From Azadirachta indica (Eukaryota > Streptophyta > Magnoliopsida > Sapindales > Meliaceae): a stretch of DNA of 64,000 nt. The notes beneath the pieces were generated by a model. That model saw only the letters and a program-made list of their open reading frames with translations, was not told where the DNA came from and did no database searches. The first letter of the stretch is position 1; each line of letters opens with the position of its first letter. The stretch covers positions 12,332,087 to 12,396,086 of the forward strand of contig CM040447.1 of the NCBI GenBank assembly GCA_022749755.1, given 5' to 3'. This document shows, piece by piece, positions 12,230 to 23,700 of the stretch. The position numbers were made by a program, and so were the translations under genes.

Positions 12230-12754
12230 TTTGTATGTAAATATCCGAACTGTGCTATAGTAGCACTTAATAAACTCTTATAAAGATTTTTGACATACCT
12301 AAATTTGGTGTTAATCTAAGTTTTTACATGTGATTAGTAGTTAATAAATAAAAATATAATAAAAATTAAATTTCGAGTTTTGGAAGGGATATTGATAAGT
12401 GCCTATCAACATTATGTCTAAATTAATCCTTCACATATATATCAATTTTGAAAAACATACAATTTATCTCTAGAAAAAGAAAATGACTATTATGACCAAA
12501 TTGCATGTCAAATTTATCATTAAATAATATATTTCAACAAAAAGTTTGGTCGAATTAAACATGAAATAAATGATAACATTTCAACTTGTCAATTTGTGAT
12601 ATGACCCTAACAAATTTTTGAAATGTGTGAGTTTGACTTTTATGAAAAAAATTGTGATAGAGATATGAATGAAACCTGGGCTTGGCGTTGAAATTTCACA
12701 TCATCATTAAGAAATCATGGTTGCCAATACCACAAATTATAGCTAAAATTGACG
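12230..12754. repeat. 525-bp dispersed direct repeat, copy 2
   Basis: Nearly identical to 5436-5960 and in the same orientation. It directly abuts the truncated RPL26 3'-flank duplicate and replaces the expected coding region. The two copies are far more alike than the two 3' flanks, so this copy was placed or homogenised more recently. Confidence 0.9.
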
Positions 12755-13345
12755 TTTACGAAAATCTGTTTGTTTATAATCAAATCAATTTTTTTTTTAA
12801 AAAAAGCTTAAAAGGGATATAACATTCAAATCTCTAAATTTTTATGATTTTGTAATTGAAGATATAATTTGTTTATTTGTATTTAATAAATGTCTCACAC
12901 CTCTATTAAAAAAATCAAATTATATTTATAATTTAAATTATTATGAGGTATTTACATGTACATAGCTATTTTAGTCAGGATGATTGGATGAAGGATCTAT
13001 TTGATACAAAAGGAAACGTATGTCCTAACATAACAATTAATAAAACTTCAGACTTAAATGTTATTATCCTATAATTTGAATTTTCTAATTGTAACTAATA
13101 AAGTATTACCATATGGCCTAATCCTAACTTACAAAGATAATTTAGTGGCACAAATTTTCGTTTAATCTTCAGAAATGAGGTTTCCCATATCATCAAGCCA
13201 AGAGAATTTCGGTCAGAATCCAAAAATAAATTGATTCAAGGAAGGCCATTAAAGGCTAGCACTTAATGAGTCATCACATGGACCATAAATACAGCAGGGA
13301 GAAATTCTCATCTCTTATGCAAAACGAAAGAGAGAGAAAACCCTA
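12755..13345. other. Upstream region of the NPH3-like gene
   Basis: No gene is seen. The stretch is AT-rich until about 13300. A telo-box-like AAACCCTAA lies at 13338-13346, just before an upstream ATG, which suggests that the transcription start is a little to its left. Confidence 0.4.
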
Positions 13346-13387
13346 ATGGCAATAACAATAGCATTCAAAAGGCTTAGAAAACTGTGA
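13346..13387 (+). other. Upstream ORF of 13 codons ahead of the NPH3-like gene
   Basis: ATG at 13346 opens a 13-residue frame (MAITIAFKRLRKL) ending in TGA at 13385-13387, about 50 bp before the main ATG at 13439. If it lies in the mature 5' leader it could reduce translation of the main frame. That it is transcribed is inference. Confidence 0.4.
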
Positions 13388-13438
13388 TATCTCTTCGCGT
13401 CTCGAAGACAAGGAGAAAGAAAAACAAAAACAAAAACA

Positions 13439-16400
13439 ATGAAGAAGGGTTGGGGAAATCTAGGGGTTGTGGATACTATCTATGAAGAAGAATATGAATA
13501 TGAATACTCTTCTAGCTCTTCTCCTTCTCCTCCTCTCTCCCCAAGTCCCTCTTCTCCTCCTGGAACTCTCCATTCCAGAGTACAAGCATGGTAATTATTT
13601 AAAATTTTCCTAAATTTTGTTCTCATTTTTTATGCAACCGGAACATTTTATCTTTGAAAAACCTCAAATGGTTTAAAAATTCTTCAACATTTTCTGCTAC
13701 AACATTTTGTTTTTGTTGGATAGGTCACTGGCGAAGGGGCGGAGGCCGGATGTGTTGATACATGTCGAGGGAATATGTTTCCGTCTGCACAAGGTCAGTA
13801 ATTGATTCACCAATTTTTATGCATTATTGATTTTATTGTTATCTTCTAGTTATCTTTTACTTTTTGCTTTCAAGTACCACACTATTTCAAATTAGATAGG
13901 TTATATAATCGGAGATTAATTAATTTTTTTTCCGGTGTTTGTGTCGATGTAAAGAGTCTACGTGACTGAGTTTGTGTGTGTTCTTGATATTTAGAGGTTC
14001 TAAGGGTTTAAAAAGAAAAAGAGCTTCCTCAATTTATCCAACCATATTTTATTTATGCTTGTAATCGGAAAAAAATCCTAAATATGTTTGACATAATCAT
14101 TCACAAAAATTCTGTATAATAATTCGAGCAATTGAGTAATTTAAATAAAATCTCTCTCCCTCTTCTTTTTTTTTTTTTCCAATCTATTAAGTAATTTTAG
14201 TAGTACTGTATTTCTACTTACTTTTTTGATAGATTCTTCCTCCATTAATTTTGTAGCTGATATTTTTAAATTCCTTTTGCATGTTCATTCAAATATCAAC
14301 CCACCACGCTACGCTTATACTCAATATCAAAATTTTAATTTTCTTTTCATTTAAGTACCCATTATTTTTTATTTTTTTTTATTTAACACTTTTTTTTTTG
14401 TTTAAAATGATCCAATTAAAAAATTATATTTTCTTGGCTCATACATCAAATAACACTTTAGTAATTTTAGCTCGTAGAATTATAAAATCCCAAATAATTC
14501 GATCTCAAATATTCTTAACAGCGACATTCTAATGACATTAATACACAATACAAAAACAAGGTAAGATTATTTTTACATTCCTTTTTGCATTTTCATTCAA
14601 ATATCAACCCACCATGCTACGCTCAAACTCAACTTCAAATTTTTAATTTTCTTTTCATTTAAATACCCATTTTTTTTTTATTTAACACTTTTTTTTGTTT
14701 AAAATAATCCAATTAAAAAATTATATGAGAAATTGACATTTTCCCTCCTAACATTTGGCTTAATAAGTAAATATCCCCTAATATTTGAGAAAAGACAAAT
14801 ACCCCCTAATGTTCGGATAAACAGGCACGTACTTAAAATTTTATTTTCGTTAGTTGGTTGGTTAGTTTATTATCATTTGTATCCCTAATCTTTTATATCA
14901 TAATACTTTTATATATAGTTTATTTTAATATAACACTTTCCTCCCTATTTTAATATTTTTTACAATATAATTTTTTTAAATATAACAATTGAGTCTATAT
15001 TTAATGTTTTTTTCATAATATACTCAAAACTAAATACATTTTTAATTTATTATTTTAATAAAAAATTTAAAAAATAAAATATTATTAAAAAAATTTAAAC
15101 AATGAATTAGATTAAACTCATATTAAAATATTTATATTCTTTTTTTTTTTTTTCTGCAATAAATTTAATTTTTAATTGTTAAAAAAATTTTAAAATATAT
15201 TTTAACATTTTATTCTTATATTAATATTTTTATTTAAAAGAGTATATTAAATTTATTATATTTTCTTGAGAAAAGTTATGAAAATATAAATAAAAAGTAA
15301 AAAAAATTAATATCAATTGTTAGTAGAATTAATAATTAAATATATATTTTATATTTTTATTAACCAATATAATTTAATTTTAATTAAAAAACAGAAAAAA
15401 AAGAAAACTTTTTTGATTATTTTTATTTGTAATATATATAACATGTATTTATTGTTTATATTTTTATTTATATTTTTAAAAAATATAATAAATTTAACAT
15501 AATTTTTATTCTTATAATAATATTTTTATTTAAAAAATTATATTAAATTTATTATATTTTCTTAAGAAAAATTATGAAAATATAAAAAAAATAAAAAAAA
15601 TTAGTATTATTTGTTAATAGAATTAATAATTAGGTATATTTTATATTTTTATTAACCAATATAATTTAATTTTCATTAAAAAATAGAAAAAGAAGAAAAT
15701 TTTTAATTATTTTTTTTGTAATATATATAACATGTATTTATTGTTTATATTTTTAAAAAAATATAATAAATTTAGCATAATTTTTTTAAATAAATGTATT
15801 ACAGGTAAAAATAAAATGTTAAAAAATATTTCAATTAAATTTTTTAATATTAAATATTTATTATTATAAAAGTGAAAGCCAAAAATTAAAAATATTTTAG
15901 TATATGAGTATGACTTATCTCATTATTTAAATTTTTTTAATAATTATATTTTTTTTAAATTTTTTTATTAAAATAACAAATTAAAAAATTTATTTATTCT
16001 TGAATATATTGTGAAAAAATATTAAAAATATATTGAAATATAAACAATAAATACATGTTACATGTATATATATATATTACAAATAAAAATAATCAAAAAT
16101 TTTCTTCTTTTTCTATTTTTTTTTTAAAATTAAATTATATTGGTTAATAAGAATATAAAATATATTTTATTATTAATTTTATTAACAAATAATACTAAAT
16201 TTTTTCTTATTTTATTTTTTATTTATATTTTCATAATTTTTCTCAAAACATATAATAAATTTAATAGAATCTTTTAAATAAAAATATTAATATAAGAATA
16301 AAATATTAAAAATATATTTCAAAATTTTTTTAACAATTAAATATCAAATTTATTGCAAAAAAAGATATAAATATTTTAACATGAGTTTAAAATATTTTAA

Positions 16401-18391
16401 TATGAATTTAGTCTAATTCATTGTGTAATTTTTTTAATAATATTTTATTTTTCAAATTTTTTATTGAAATAACAAATTAAAAATATATTTACTCTTGAGT
16501 ATTTATGAAAAAATATTAAATATGAAGTAAATTTTTATATTTAAAAAAATTATATTGTGAAAAATATTATAATAGGAAGTAAAGTGTTATATTAAAATAA
16601 AATATATATCAAAATATTATTATATAAAAGATGAGAAATATAAATGATAATAAATTAATCAATTAACTAACAAAAATAAAAGTTAGGTAGCAGTTAGGAT
16701 ATATGTCTATTTATCTAAATATTAAGAGGGTATTTGTATTTTTTTAAATATTAAGAAGTATTTATTTATTAGATCAAACTTACAGAGAAAAATGTCAATT
16801 TTCTAAATTATATTTTCTTGGCTCATACATCAAATAAGAAGTAACGTGTCACGGGAGACTAACCGTACTATCTCATAGACTGTAAATAGGTGTATTTAAT
16901 TATTGTCATTTAAAACATGAACCGTACTCTTTAAGCAATTAATAGAATATTATGGGCCATTTTTAATATTTTCCTCTTTAGGATCCTCTGACATCAAGGA
17001 GCAGCTATTTAAAACAGCAGTTAACGGACCGATCTGACTTAACTCTATCTCCACCGTTAAACATAACGGCGCAAACGTTCTCTTTAGTAGCAGATTTCTG
17101 CTACGGCGCTCATATTGCCATGACGCCGTTCAACGTGGCAGCACTCAGAACGGCAGCTGAGTTACTCCAAATGACGGAGGCTAACGGTGACGGGGAGGAT
17201 AACTTAAGACAGATAACGGAAGCATACTTCCGTCGAATTGTCACCGTTAATAGAGAGTATGCATTAATTGTTTTGCGTTCGTGTCTCGGCCTTCTCCCTG
17301 AAGCGGAAACGACAGCGTTTCTAGTAAGCAAGTGCATTGAAGCTTTAATTTTGGCGGACGAGAGTTACGGGCTGGTTGACTTTTTGGACGAAGTTGTAAC
17401 CTTGGGGCCCGAGGATTTTAAAATCGTTGCCGAGTCCATGAACGTGCGGTTTACGAGCCACGACGTGATTTACGAAATCGTCGATCTCTATATCAAGGTA
17501 GGCGCGCGTTTGAAGAACGTCTGTTATCTACTTACATCTTTTTATTTTTTATTTTTATTTTTTATAATTTTATTTCATTTGCTTCAGCGACACAGTGGCG
17601 AGATAACTGAGGAACTGAAAGCACAGCTATGCAGTTCCATTGACTGTAACAAGCTGTCGTCTCATTTTCTCCTGCACGCAGTGCAAAACCCTAGAATGCC
17701 ATTAAGATTTATAATACGAGTGATGTTAGCGGAGCAGCTCAAAGCTCGCCGCTCTATATTTTCTGCGGCTAACCAACATTCTCAGACTCACAATCGCATC
17801 AGAGAAGACCCTGTAACTCTTGGTGCAATCCTACAGCGCGACGCAGCTCTGCGCGAGGCGGCTCAACTGAAGGCAGCGATGAATGCCACGAGTCTGCGTA
17901 TCCAGAGCTTGGAGAATGATTTGAGTGGCATGAAGAAGATATTAGATGAGACTGAGAAGGAAAGAAGTAACCTGATTGACATGAACAATAGGCTTCTGCA
18001 TGTACATGAGAAGGGAAGAAGCGTATTACAGTCTGGTCGGTCTGCGAGTTTCCATTATGGGAAGGGGAATAAGATTGAACGAGGTGAAAGAGGTTCAGTT
18101 TCTTCTTTGAACGTTCGGTCTAGTGGGAGAGAAGAGAGAGCAATGTTAGCGTCTTCATCCTTGGATGAGAGTCCAAGAATTAAGAAGAATATCGGACAGA
18201 GGTTGATAAGTGGATTGAAAAGTGCTTTTCGGGTATCCAAACATGGCGCTGATAAGCAAATTTTAAGCAGAGTTGAGGGTGGCAAAGTGGGAAACGAAGA
18301 TGGGTCAGATGATGACGATGAAGATGAAGGATTTATGGTGATTGGAGATGTTCTACCTTCTCACATGAGAGTTGCTTTCTTGGCTAATTAA
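13439..18391 (+). CDS. NPH3/BTB-domain protein (At5g48130-like)
   Basis: Four exons give a 513-residue protein: 13439-13590, 13724-13793, 16982-17497 and 17588-18391, all with GT..AG introns in consistent phase. An acidic/serine-proline leader is followed by a BTB/POZ domain (about residues 52-160: GRRPDVLIHVEGICFRLHK joined to DPLTSRSSYLKQQL). The NPH3 region has KRHSGEITEELKAQ and CNKLSSHFLLHAVQNPRMPL. A coiled coil at about residues 330-380 is followed by a basic, serine-rich tail and an acidic patch near the end. NPH3-family proteins act as substrate adaptors for CUL3 ubiquitin ligases in phototropin/auxin signalling, generally at the plasma membrane; this member's own role is not known. 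Intron 2 (3.2 kb) is swollen by a foldback transposon. Intron 3 is 90 nt, in frame and stop-free. At5g48130 kinship is from memory of the family. Confidence 0.9.
14273..14726. repeat. Tandem duplication (period about 308 bp) inside intron 2
   Basis: Unit 1 spans 14273-14580. Unit 2 starts at 14581, is interrupted at 14726 by the foldback element, and resumes at 16805-16843. Shared phrases include TTCATTCAAATATCAACCCA, TTTTAATTTTCTTTTCATTT and CTTGGCTCATACATCAAATA. Unit 1 therefore preserves the pre-insertion form of the target site. Confidence 0.88.
14727..16804. mobile_element. Foldback/Mutator-like element with very long inverted repeats
   Basis: The ends are GAGAAATTGACATTTTCC at 14727 and, as reverse complement, AGAAAATTGACATTTTTC at 16804. 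Perfect 9-bp target duplications AAATTATAT lie at 14718-14726 and 16805-16813. The inverted repeat is not limited to the tips: the left arm (14727 to about 15500) mirrors the right arm (about 16040 to 16804) through shared blocks such as TTAATATAACACTTTAC-like, ATTAACCAATATAATTTAAT-like and ACATGTATTTATTGTTTAT. No transposase is encoded; the content is almost entirely A and T. It is non-autonomous. Confidence 0.88.
15210..15780. repeat. Tandem duplication of about 298 bp inside the left arm of the foldback element
   Basis: The segment starting TTATTCTTATA at 15210 recurs at 15508. Both contain ATTAAATTTATTATATTTTC, a TAGAATTAATAATTA block, TTATTAACCAATATAATTTA and AACATGTATTTATTGTTTAT. Only one counterpart is seen in the right arm, so the left arm gained it after the element formed or during slippage. 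Confidence 0.75.
17498..17587 (+). other. Intron 3 of the NPH3-like gene: 90 nt, in frame, no stop
   Basis: The intron has GT (GTAGGCGCG) and AG (TTTGCTTCAG) borders. Removing it restores the expected YIK-RHSGEITEEL junction of the NPH3 domain. Its length is divisible by three and its frame is open, so retention would insert 30 mostly hydrophobic residues without a frameshift. Confidence 0.7.
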
Positions 18392-20209
18392 TCTTTACTT
18401 TGTTTTTCCTGTTTGCCTTGATATTTAATCAGATGTGTAGTTAGTTTTAACTTTTTTTTTTTCCTCCAACTTTGATGAATCCGAAAAGTAAGAGTGCCCT
18501 GGATTTGTTGTGTTAGTGTGAAATTATACATGTGTTATCAAACAGGATGAAGTCCATTAGTTATGTCCAGTTAATATCAATGGTAAAAGCATATATGTAA
18601 AGTTGAATAACAAGCAAGGGTGTTTTTAGTTAAAAAAAAAAAATTGGAGGGGATGCGAAGGAATTGCGAAGAACAAGGATGGACTTGTTTGTTTATGCAA
18701 AAGAGGGAGAGAAGGATCCTTTCTTATTCCTTCAACTAAGAGAATCATAATTTGTCTTTCAAGAATGAGAAATCGTCGTTCTAACCTTTTCAAATGTGTA
18801 AATTTCTCAGTTTTGAGTTTACCTCTCCTTTTATATCTTTCATTATAACTTATTTTAAATAATTTTTGGAACTAGTTATTTAAAATTTAACTAATTATTT
18901 TTTAATAAATTATCATATTAATTATTTTAATTATTTATAAAATTAATTCATATATTATTATTTAAAAATTAATTTATATTTATTATTATAATTGGACTTG
19001 AATTATAAATTTAAGATCATCATATGTAATATTTATTTTCAATATATGTAAATTCAACATAATCTAATTATAACTATATTTATTATTATTTTTTACCATT
19101 ATTTTTATTATGTATAAAATACATTCTCTCATACATTTTAATCTCCATATGAATTTATAATTTATTTTATAGTTTATACTTATTATTTATACAACTAGTC
19201 ATATTTATTAATAATTTGTGATTTTTATTATATGAGAAATAATTATTGAAGTAATTGTACTTGTATTCTTCTAATTTTCATAATAAAAATTACTAAAAAG
19301 TCAAAAACAAAATAGAAAATCAGGATAATAGGCCTAAATGACCGTATTCTTCATTCATTTATTGCATGATAAATTTAGTTTATAATATGCTAGTTAATCA
19401 TCCAACTGACTATAACTAATTTTATGGTTAAAGCTAAAATCATTGGATCCCATCACAGAGCACCTTCTACTTCTAATTGTTATTTGTCATGTTTCTAAAA
19501 ATTTTAAGTATTTTTTGGTATTTATCTTTGTTATTTCTATTTTTAAAATTTTAATTTATGACAATAAATTATTAAATACATTGATACTTTACTATTAAAA
19601 TTTCAATCTAAATTAAATATGTTTAAAAATAAAAGTAGTAGATAATTAAAATTTTTATTAAAAAATATAACTAATTTTTAAATATCAGATATTTTTGGTC
19701 AAAAAAATATAATAAATTTCTTTCTATTCATAATTCTTTATTTCAACCAAACAAAGAGATATTATTTCTTTCTCCTTTTCGTTTTTTTATTAACTAAATA
19801 CATAGAATTATTATAATATAAAACGGTCAATAATATTTAAGACTAAAATATAGTTTTAATACATAAGAAGATTAGTACCCTTTGAATTTATAGTAACCAA
19901 TGATCAAAGTAATTCTCGTTTAAAGGTTTTTATTTCTGCAATAGACCTAGATATAAAATTTTTACTTGAGTAAATATAGTTTAATGATCGATTGTTAAAT
20001 AAAATTGAAAAAAAACAATTAAACAGATATTGACCACTATTTTCTTACCAAAAAAAAAAGAATCCTAATATTTTTCAATTTATTATCTATTATCTTACTT
20101 TAGTAAATTAATTCAAAATTCATAATTAATAGTTAATGATGACTCAAGGCTTTTATAAAATGCGTGACACATCCGTATATCACACAAGTACAAAGCCAAT
20201 CATATATAT
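18392..20209. other. AT-rich spacer
   Basis: The first few hundred bases are presumably the 3' UTR of the NPH3-like gene. Beyond that no gene, paired terminal repeats or tandem repeat could be supported; there are only short homopolymer runs. Confidence 0.4.
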
Positions 20210-20789
20210 TGTTTGGGAAAATGTCTGATCATCAAGCAGGACAGACCAACAAGTGTTGTATGGTCGGGTTTTATGAGGTGTCAAACTAAATGACACCAAT
20301 TAGGCTGAGCTTCAAAAAAGCAAGCTCGGCTTAGTCAAGAAAACAGACCAGATTAAGTAAAAATATCTTTCAACCATATTCAACGTATATAGTTTGGGTA
20401 GACAAATACCGCTCGATCATATTTAATTTGGGTAACAGAATTCAATTATCCACTCCGCCCAATAACTACTCATTCTCTTACCTTTCATCGTAGGGAGAAC
20501 TTCACTAGAAAAATGGCCAAAACGATTAATCCATATGCCCATAAAATCCTAGTAACCTGAAAAGAAAGGTACGCATTCTGAATCTTAGCAAAAACTCCGC
20601 AGAATTCCTATCTAAATTTCTTTCTCCCCTAAAGCAAACCAATTGACTGAAGCATTGGAGGGTATACGTCGGGCAAGCCAACTATTCTCTTATTTCTCTT
20701 GTTTTGCAGGCAAGTAAAAATCAATGAAGGTTCAGAAGAGTCAAAGTTTGTTGTTTGAGGTCGAAATTGACAAATTTTAGGCATTAACA
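20210..20789 (+). repeat. 5' LTR of the gypsy element
   Basis: It starts TGTTTGGGAAAATGTCTGAT and ends GGCATTAACA. It is followed directly by ATTGGCATCGTTCATAGGGA, a diverged form of the sequence commonly found after the 5' LTR of this plant gypsy lineage (primer-binding region). Confidence 0.9.
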
Positions 20790-20790
20790 A

Positions 20791-23700
20791 TTGGCATCGT
20801 TCATAGGGAGTCGAAAAGAAGTTGACTGCCGTATTTCAGAAGTTGAACTAAAGATGGCCGCAAAGGATAAGCACCATCGAACAAAACCACGTTCAATGGA
20901 AAGAGATCTTTTATGGATGATTCTGGTGATTTCCATCCTCAAGATAAGGAAAGTCGGGAAATCCCAAATCAGGAAAAGCTTAACTCATGAACCAATTTGA
21001 ATCTGTATCCACCCAATCAAGCAATAATCCAGTTAGATCCTGAGGAAACAAACTGATTGCAATTGAAGTTGGAAGATAGTCGCTATTCGCAACTCGAGAA
21101 AGACAAGAAAATGGCGAGCTTGGAAAATATGATGGTAGCCCTGCGAAAGGAATTGGACGAACTTAAGTAGATGTTATGACATAGTGCAAGGAGATCATTG
21201 GAATGTGATGCACTAATGCAAATTGAGCATGAGGAAAGTAGTACACCAAAACTTGGGCGTGATAAAGAAGATGATCGTCCCCAAAGAATGAGCTTTAAAA
21301 GTAACAATAGTGACCATGACATACTGGAAGTTGAGCCCTCGCATAGGAGAAGATATACTGCCTCTCAAAAGGGAAAAGAAAAAGTCGCGAAATAGCAAAC
21401 TCGAGAAAAGTGGTGAAATTTAGGTCCCAATGCACCTATTCAATACGAGGTGATACAATACTAAGACCACCACGTGATCAGCAGGATTGGGGAAATAATT
21501 CAAAGCGCATTGCTAAACAAAGCAAACACTCGTATAATATGCACTTGTACCTAAGTTAGAAACAGTAAAAGGAGAAAGAAGCCTCAATTTGTGTAGAAAT
21601 TCCTGAGGTGGGACAAGATGTGAGATTGGAAGAAGTTCAAAGGGAAAATCGTGCTTTGCAAGCGATTAATAGATAGGAAATGGAGGAAAGCTTCAATAAG
21701 CTACTAGAAGAACTTGAAGAAAAAAGAAAGCGAGATCAACAAAGAGGGGTCACTATAAAGACTAGTCTTGGGTCTTCTTTCACTAAGGAAATCCAAAAGT
21801 TGGCTCTCCCGAAAAAATTTAAGATGCCATAGAGTACACCTTATGTAGGAAAGACTGATCTAGTCTCGCACGTGGAGTTCCTTAGGGAAATTATGCACAT
21901 TCAGGGTTTGACCGACCCTCAAATGTATTGTCTTTTTCTTTTGACACTAGAAGGACAAGTTAGAAAATAGTATAGCAGCTTAAAGCCAGAATCAATAGAA
22001 AGTTTTTCCCAGTTGTGTGATATCTCCATTAATGAATTCAGAGGAGCAGCACTGACCTATAAAAGCATAAGCTCTCTGTTGATGTGGAGACAAGGTCGAG
22101 AAGAAAGCTTAAGGAGTTTTGCCAAGAGATATCATGATGAGGTTATGGAGAGAGCTTGGTACACAATCCAAAAAATAATGTAATAATCTATGAGTAAGCT
22201 CGTAAAAAAAATTTGAAAAAATCCAAATAGAAGATCGAGTTCTTCTTAGACAGAAGGATGAAAGAATGAGTGGATCTCATGACAAGCTGAGTACCTCGCG
22301 AGCGAAAGATAGGAACAGAGAGAGTTTTCGTGATAGAAGATTAGGATAAAAAAGGGAGTAGGATCACCAGAAACCAAGAGCTGATAGGTCGGGTGGCAGA
22401 GCACCCGAGAAAGACAAGCTTCCACCTCTACTAAGGGAAAGAACAAAGAGAGTAACGCAAATGCAAGACAAGTGAAAGTTTACATTGCTCAATTCATCTT
22501 TAACTAACATTTATGAGGATATTAAAAATTTGGGGCTACGAGTACTGGATTCCTGGCCACTAAAGATGAATCCAGATAAGAGGTCTAAGGATAAAGTATG
22601 TGCGTTTCATTGAGACCATGGGCATATAACCAATAACTGCTTGGATTTGAACGTGCAAATAGAAATCTTGGTCAGAGATGGCTATCTAGATCAGTATGTA
22701 AATCATTCACAAAAGGGCCAAAGCAAAACTGATAAAAAAAATTCAGATGAGGATATAAGGCATAGGAGTCTAATCATTTCTAGAGGATCGACCTTAGCCG
22801 AAAATTCAAACAAAGTTAGGAAGAACTATTCTAAGTATTTCTTACCAAATATAACAACCAACGCCTACATCATGAATGTGCACGCAAAAAAGAAACCTCA
22901 GATAACCACAGTATTTATTATGTTCACATACGAAGATGAGGTACGTGTAAACTACCCACACGATGACGCACTTGTGGTCATGCTGGGAATAGGACTATTT
23001 GAAGTCAATAAGATTTTGATAGACATAGGAAGCTTAGCTGACATTATCTTTAAAGACACCCTCAACTTAATGAACATTGAAGATGTAAGGCTGGGATTGG
23101 TTGACACCGCCTTATACGAATTCGCAGAATCTTATACCTTTCCCATTGGGACAGTTCAATTACCAATAACCATGGCAAACTCATCTTATTAGAAGACCAC
23201 CATGGTAAACTTTTAGATGGTCGACTTAAAAATATCATATTCCATAAGTTTAGAAAGACTATTATTAAGATTAACTAAAGCAGTAAAAAGTATCCATAAC
23301 TTGAAGCTCAAGTTTAGAGTAGGAGATGGAATTGGGGTGGTTCAAGGAGATCAAAAAGAAGCAAGGAGCTATTTTGCAATCTCCTCAAGGCGAATATACT
23401 GCATCACCACCCGAATCGAAGTATCGGGAATACGAATGAAAGCCATAAGAGCACTAAGCAAGAAGGAATCCTGCGACAATTGGAAACAAAACCTAGTCAA
23501 GAGTACAGTAGATTTATAGCTGAGTCTACCAAAAGATTGGAGAAAGTTGTCTTGGACTAGGAAAACCCGCAAAAGATAGCTAAGATCAGATTTTGATTAC
23601 CAGAAAAGGAGAATAGTAAGCTCAAGAAGTTTTTGAAGCAACATGTAGACGTTTTTGCATGGATGTATGATGACATGCTCGGCATTGACCTGAGAATAAT

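Noticed and set aside
17120..18391. Continuous 423-codon frame as the NPH3-like gene
   Set aside because: It starts in the middle of exon 3 and reads through intron 3; the spliced model recovers the BTB domain and the canonical NPH3 junction.
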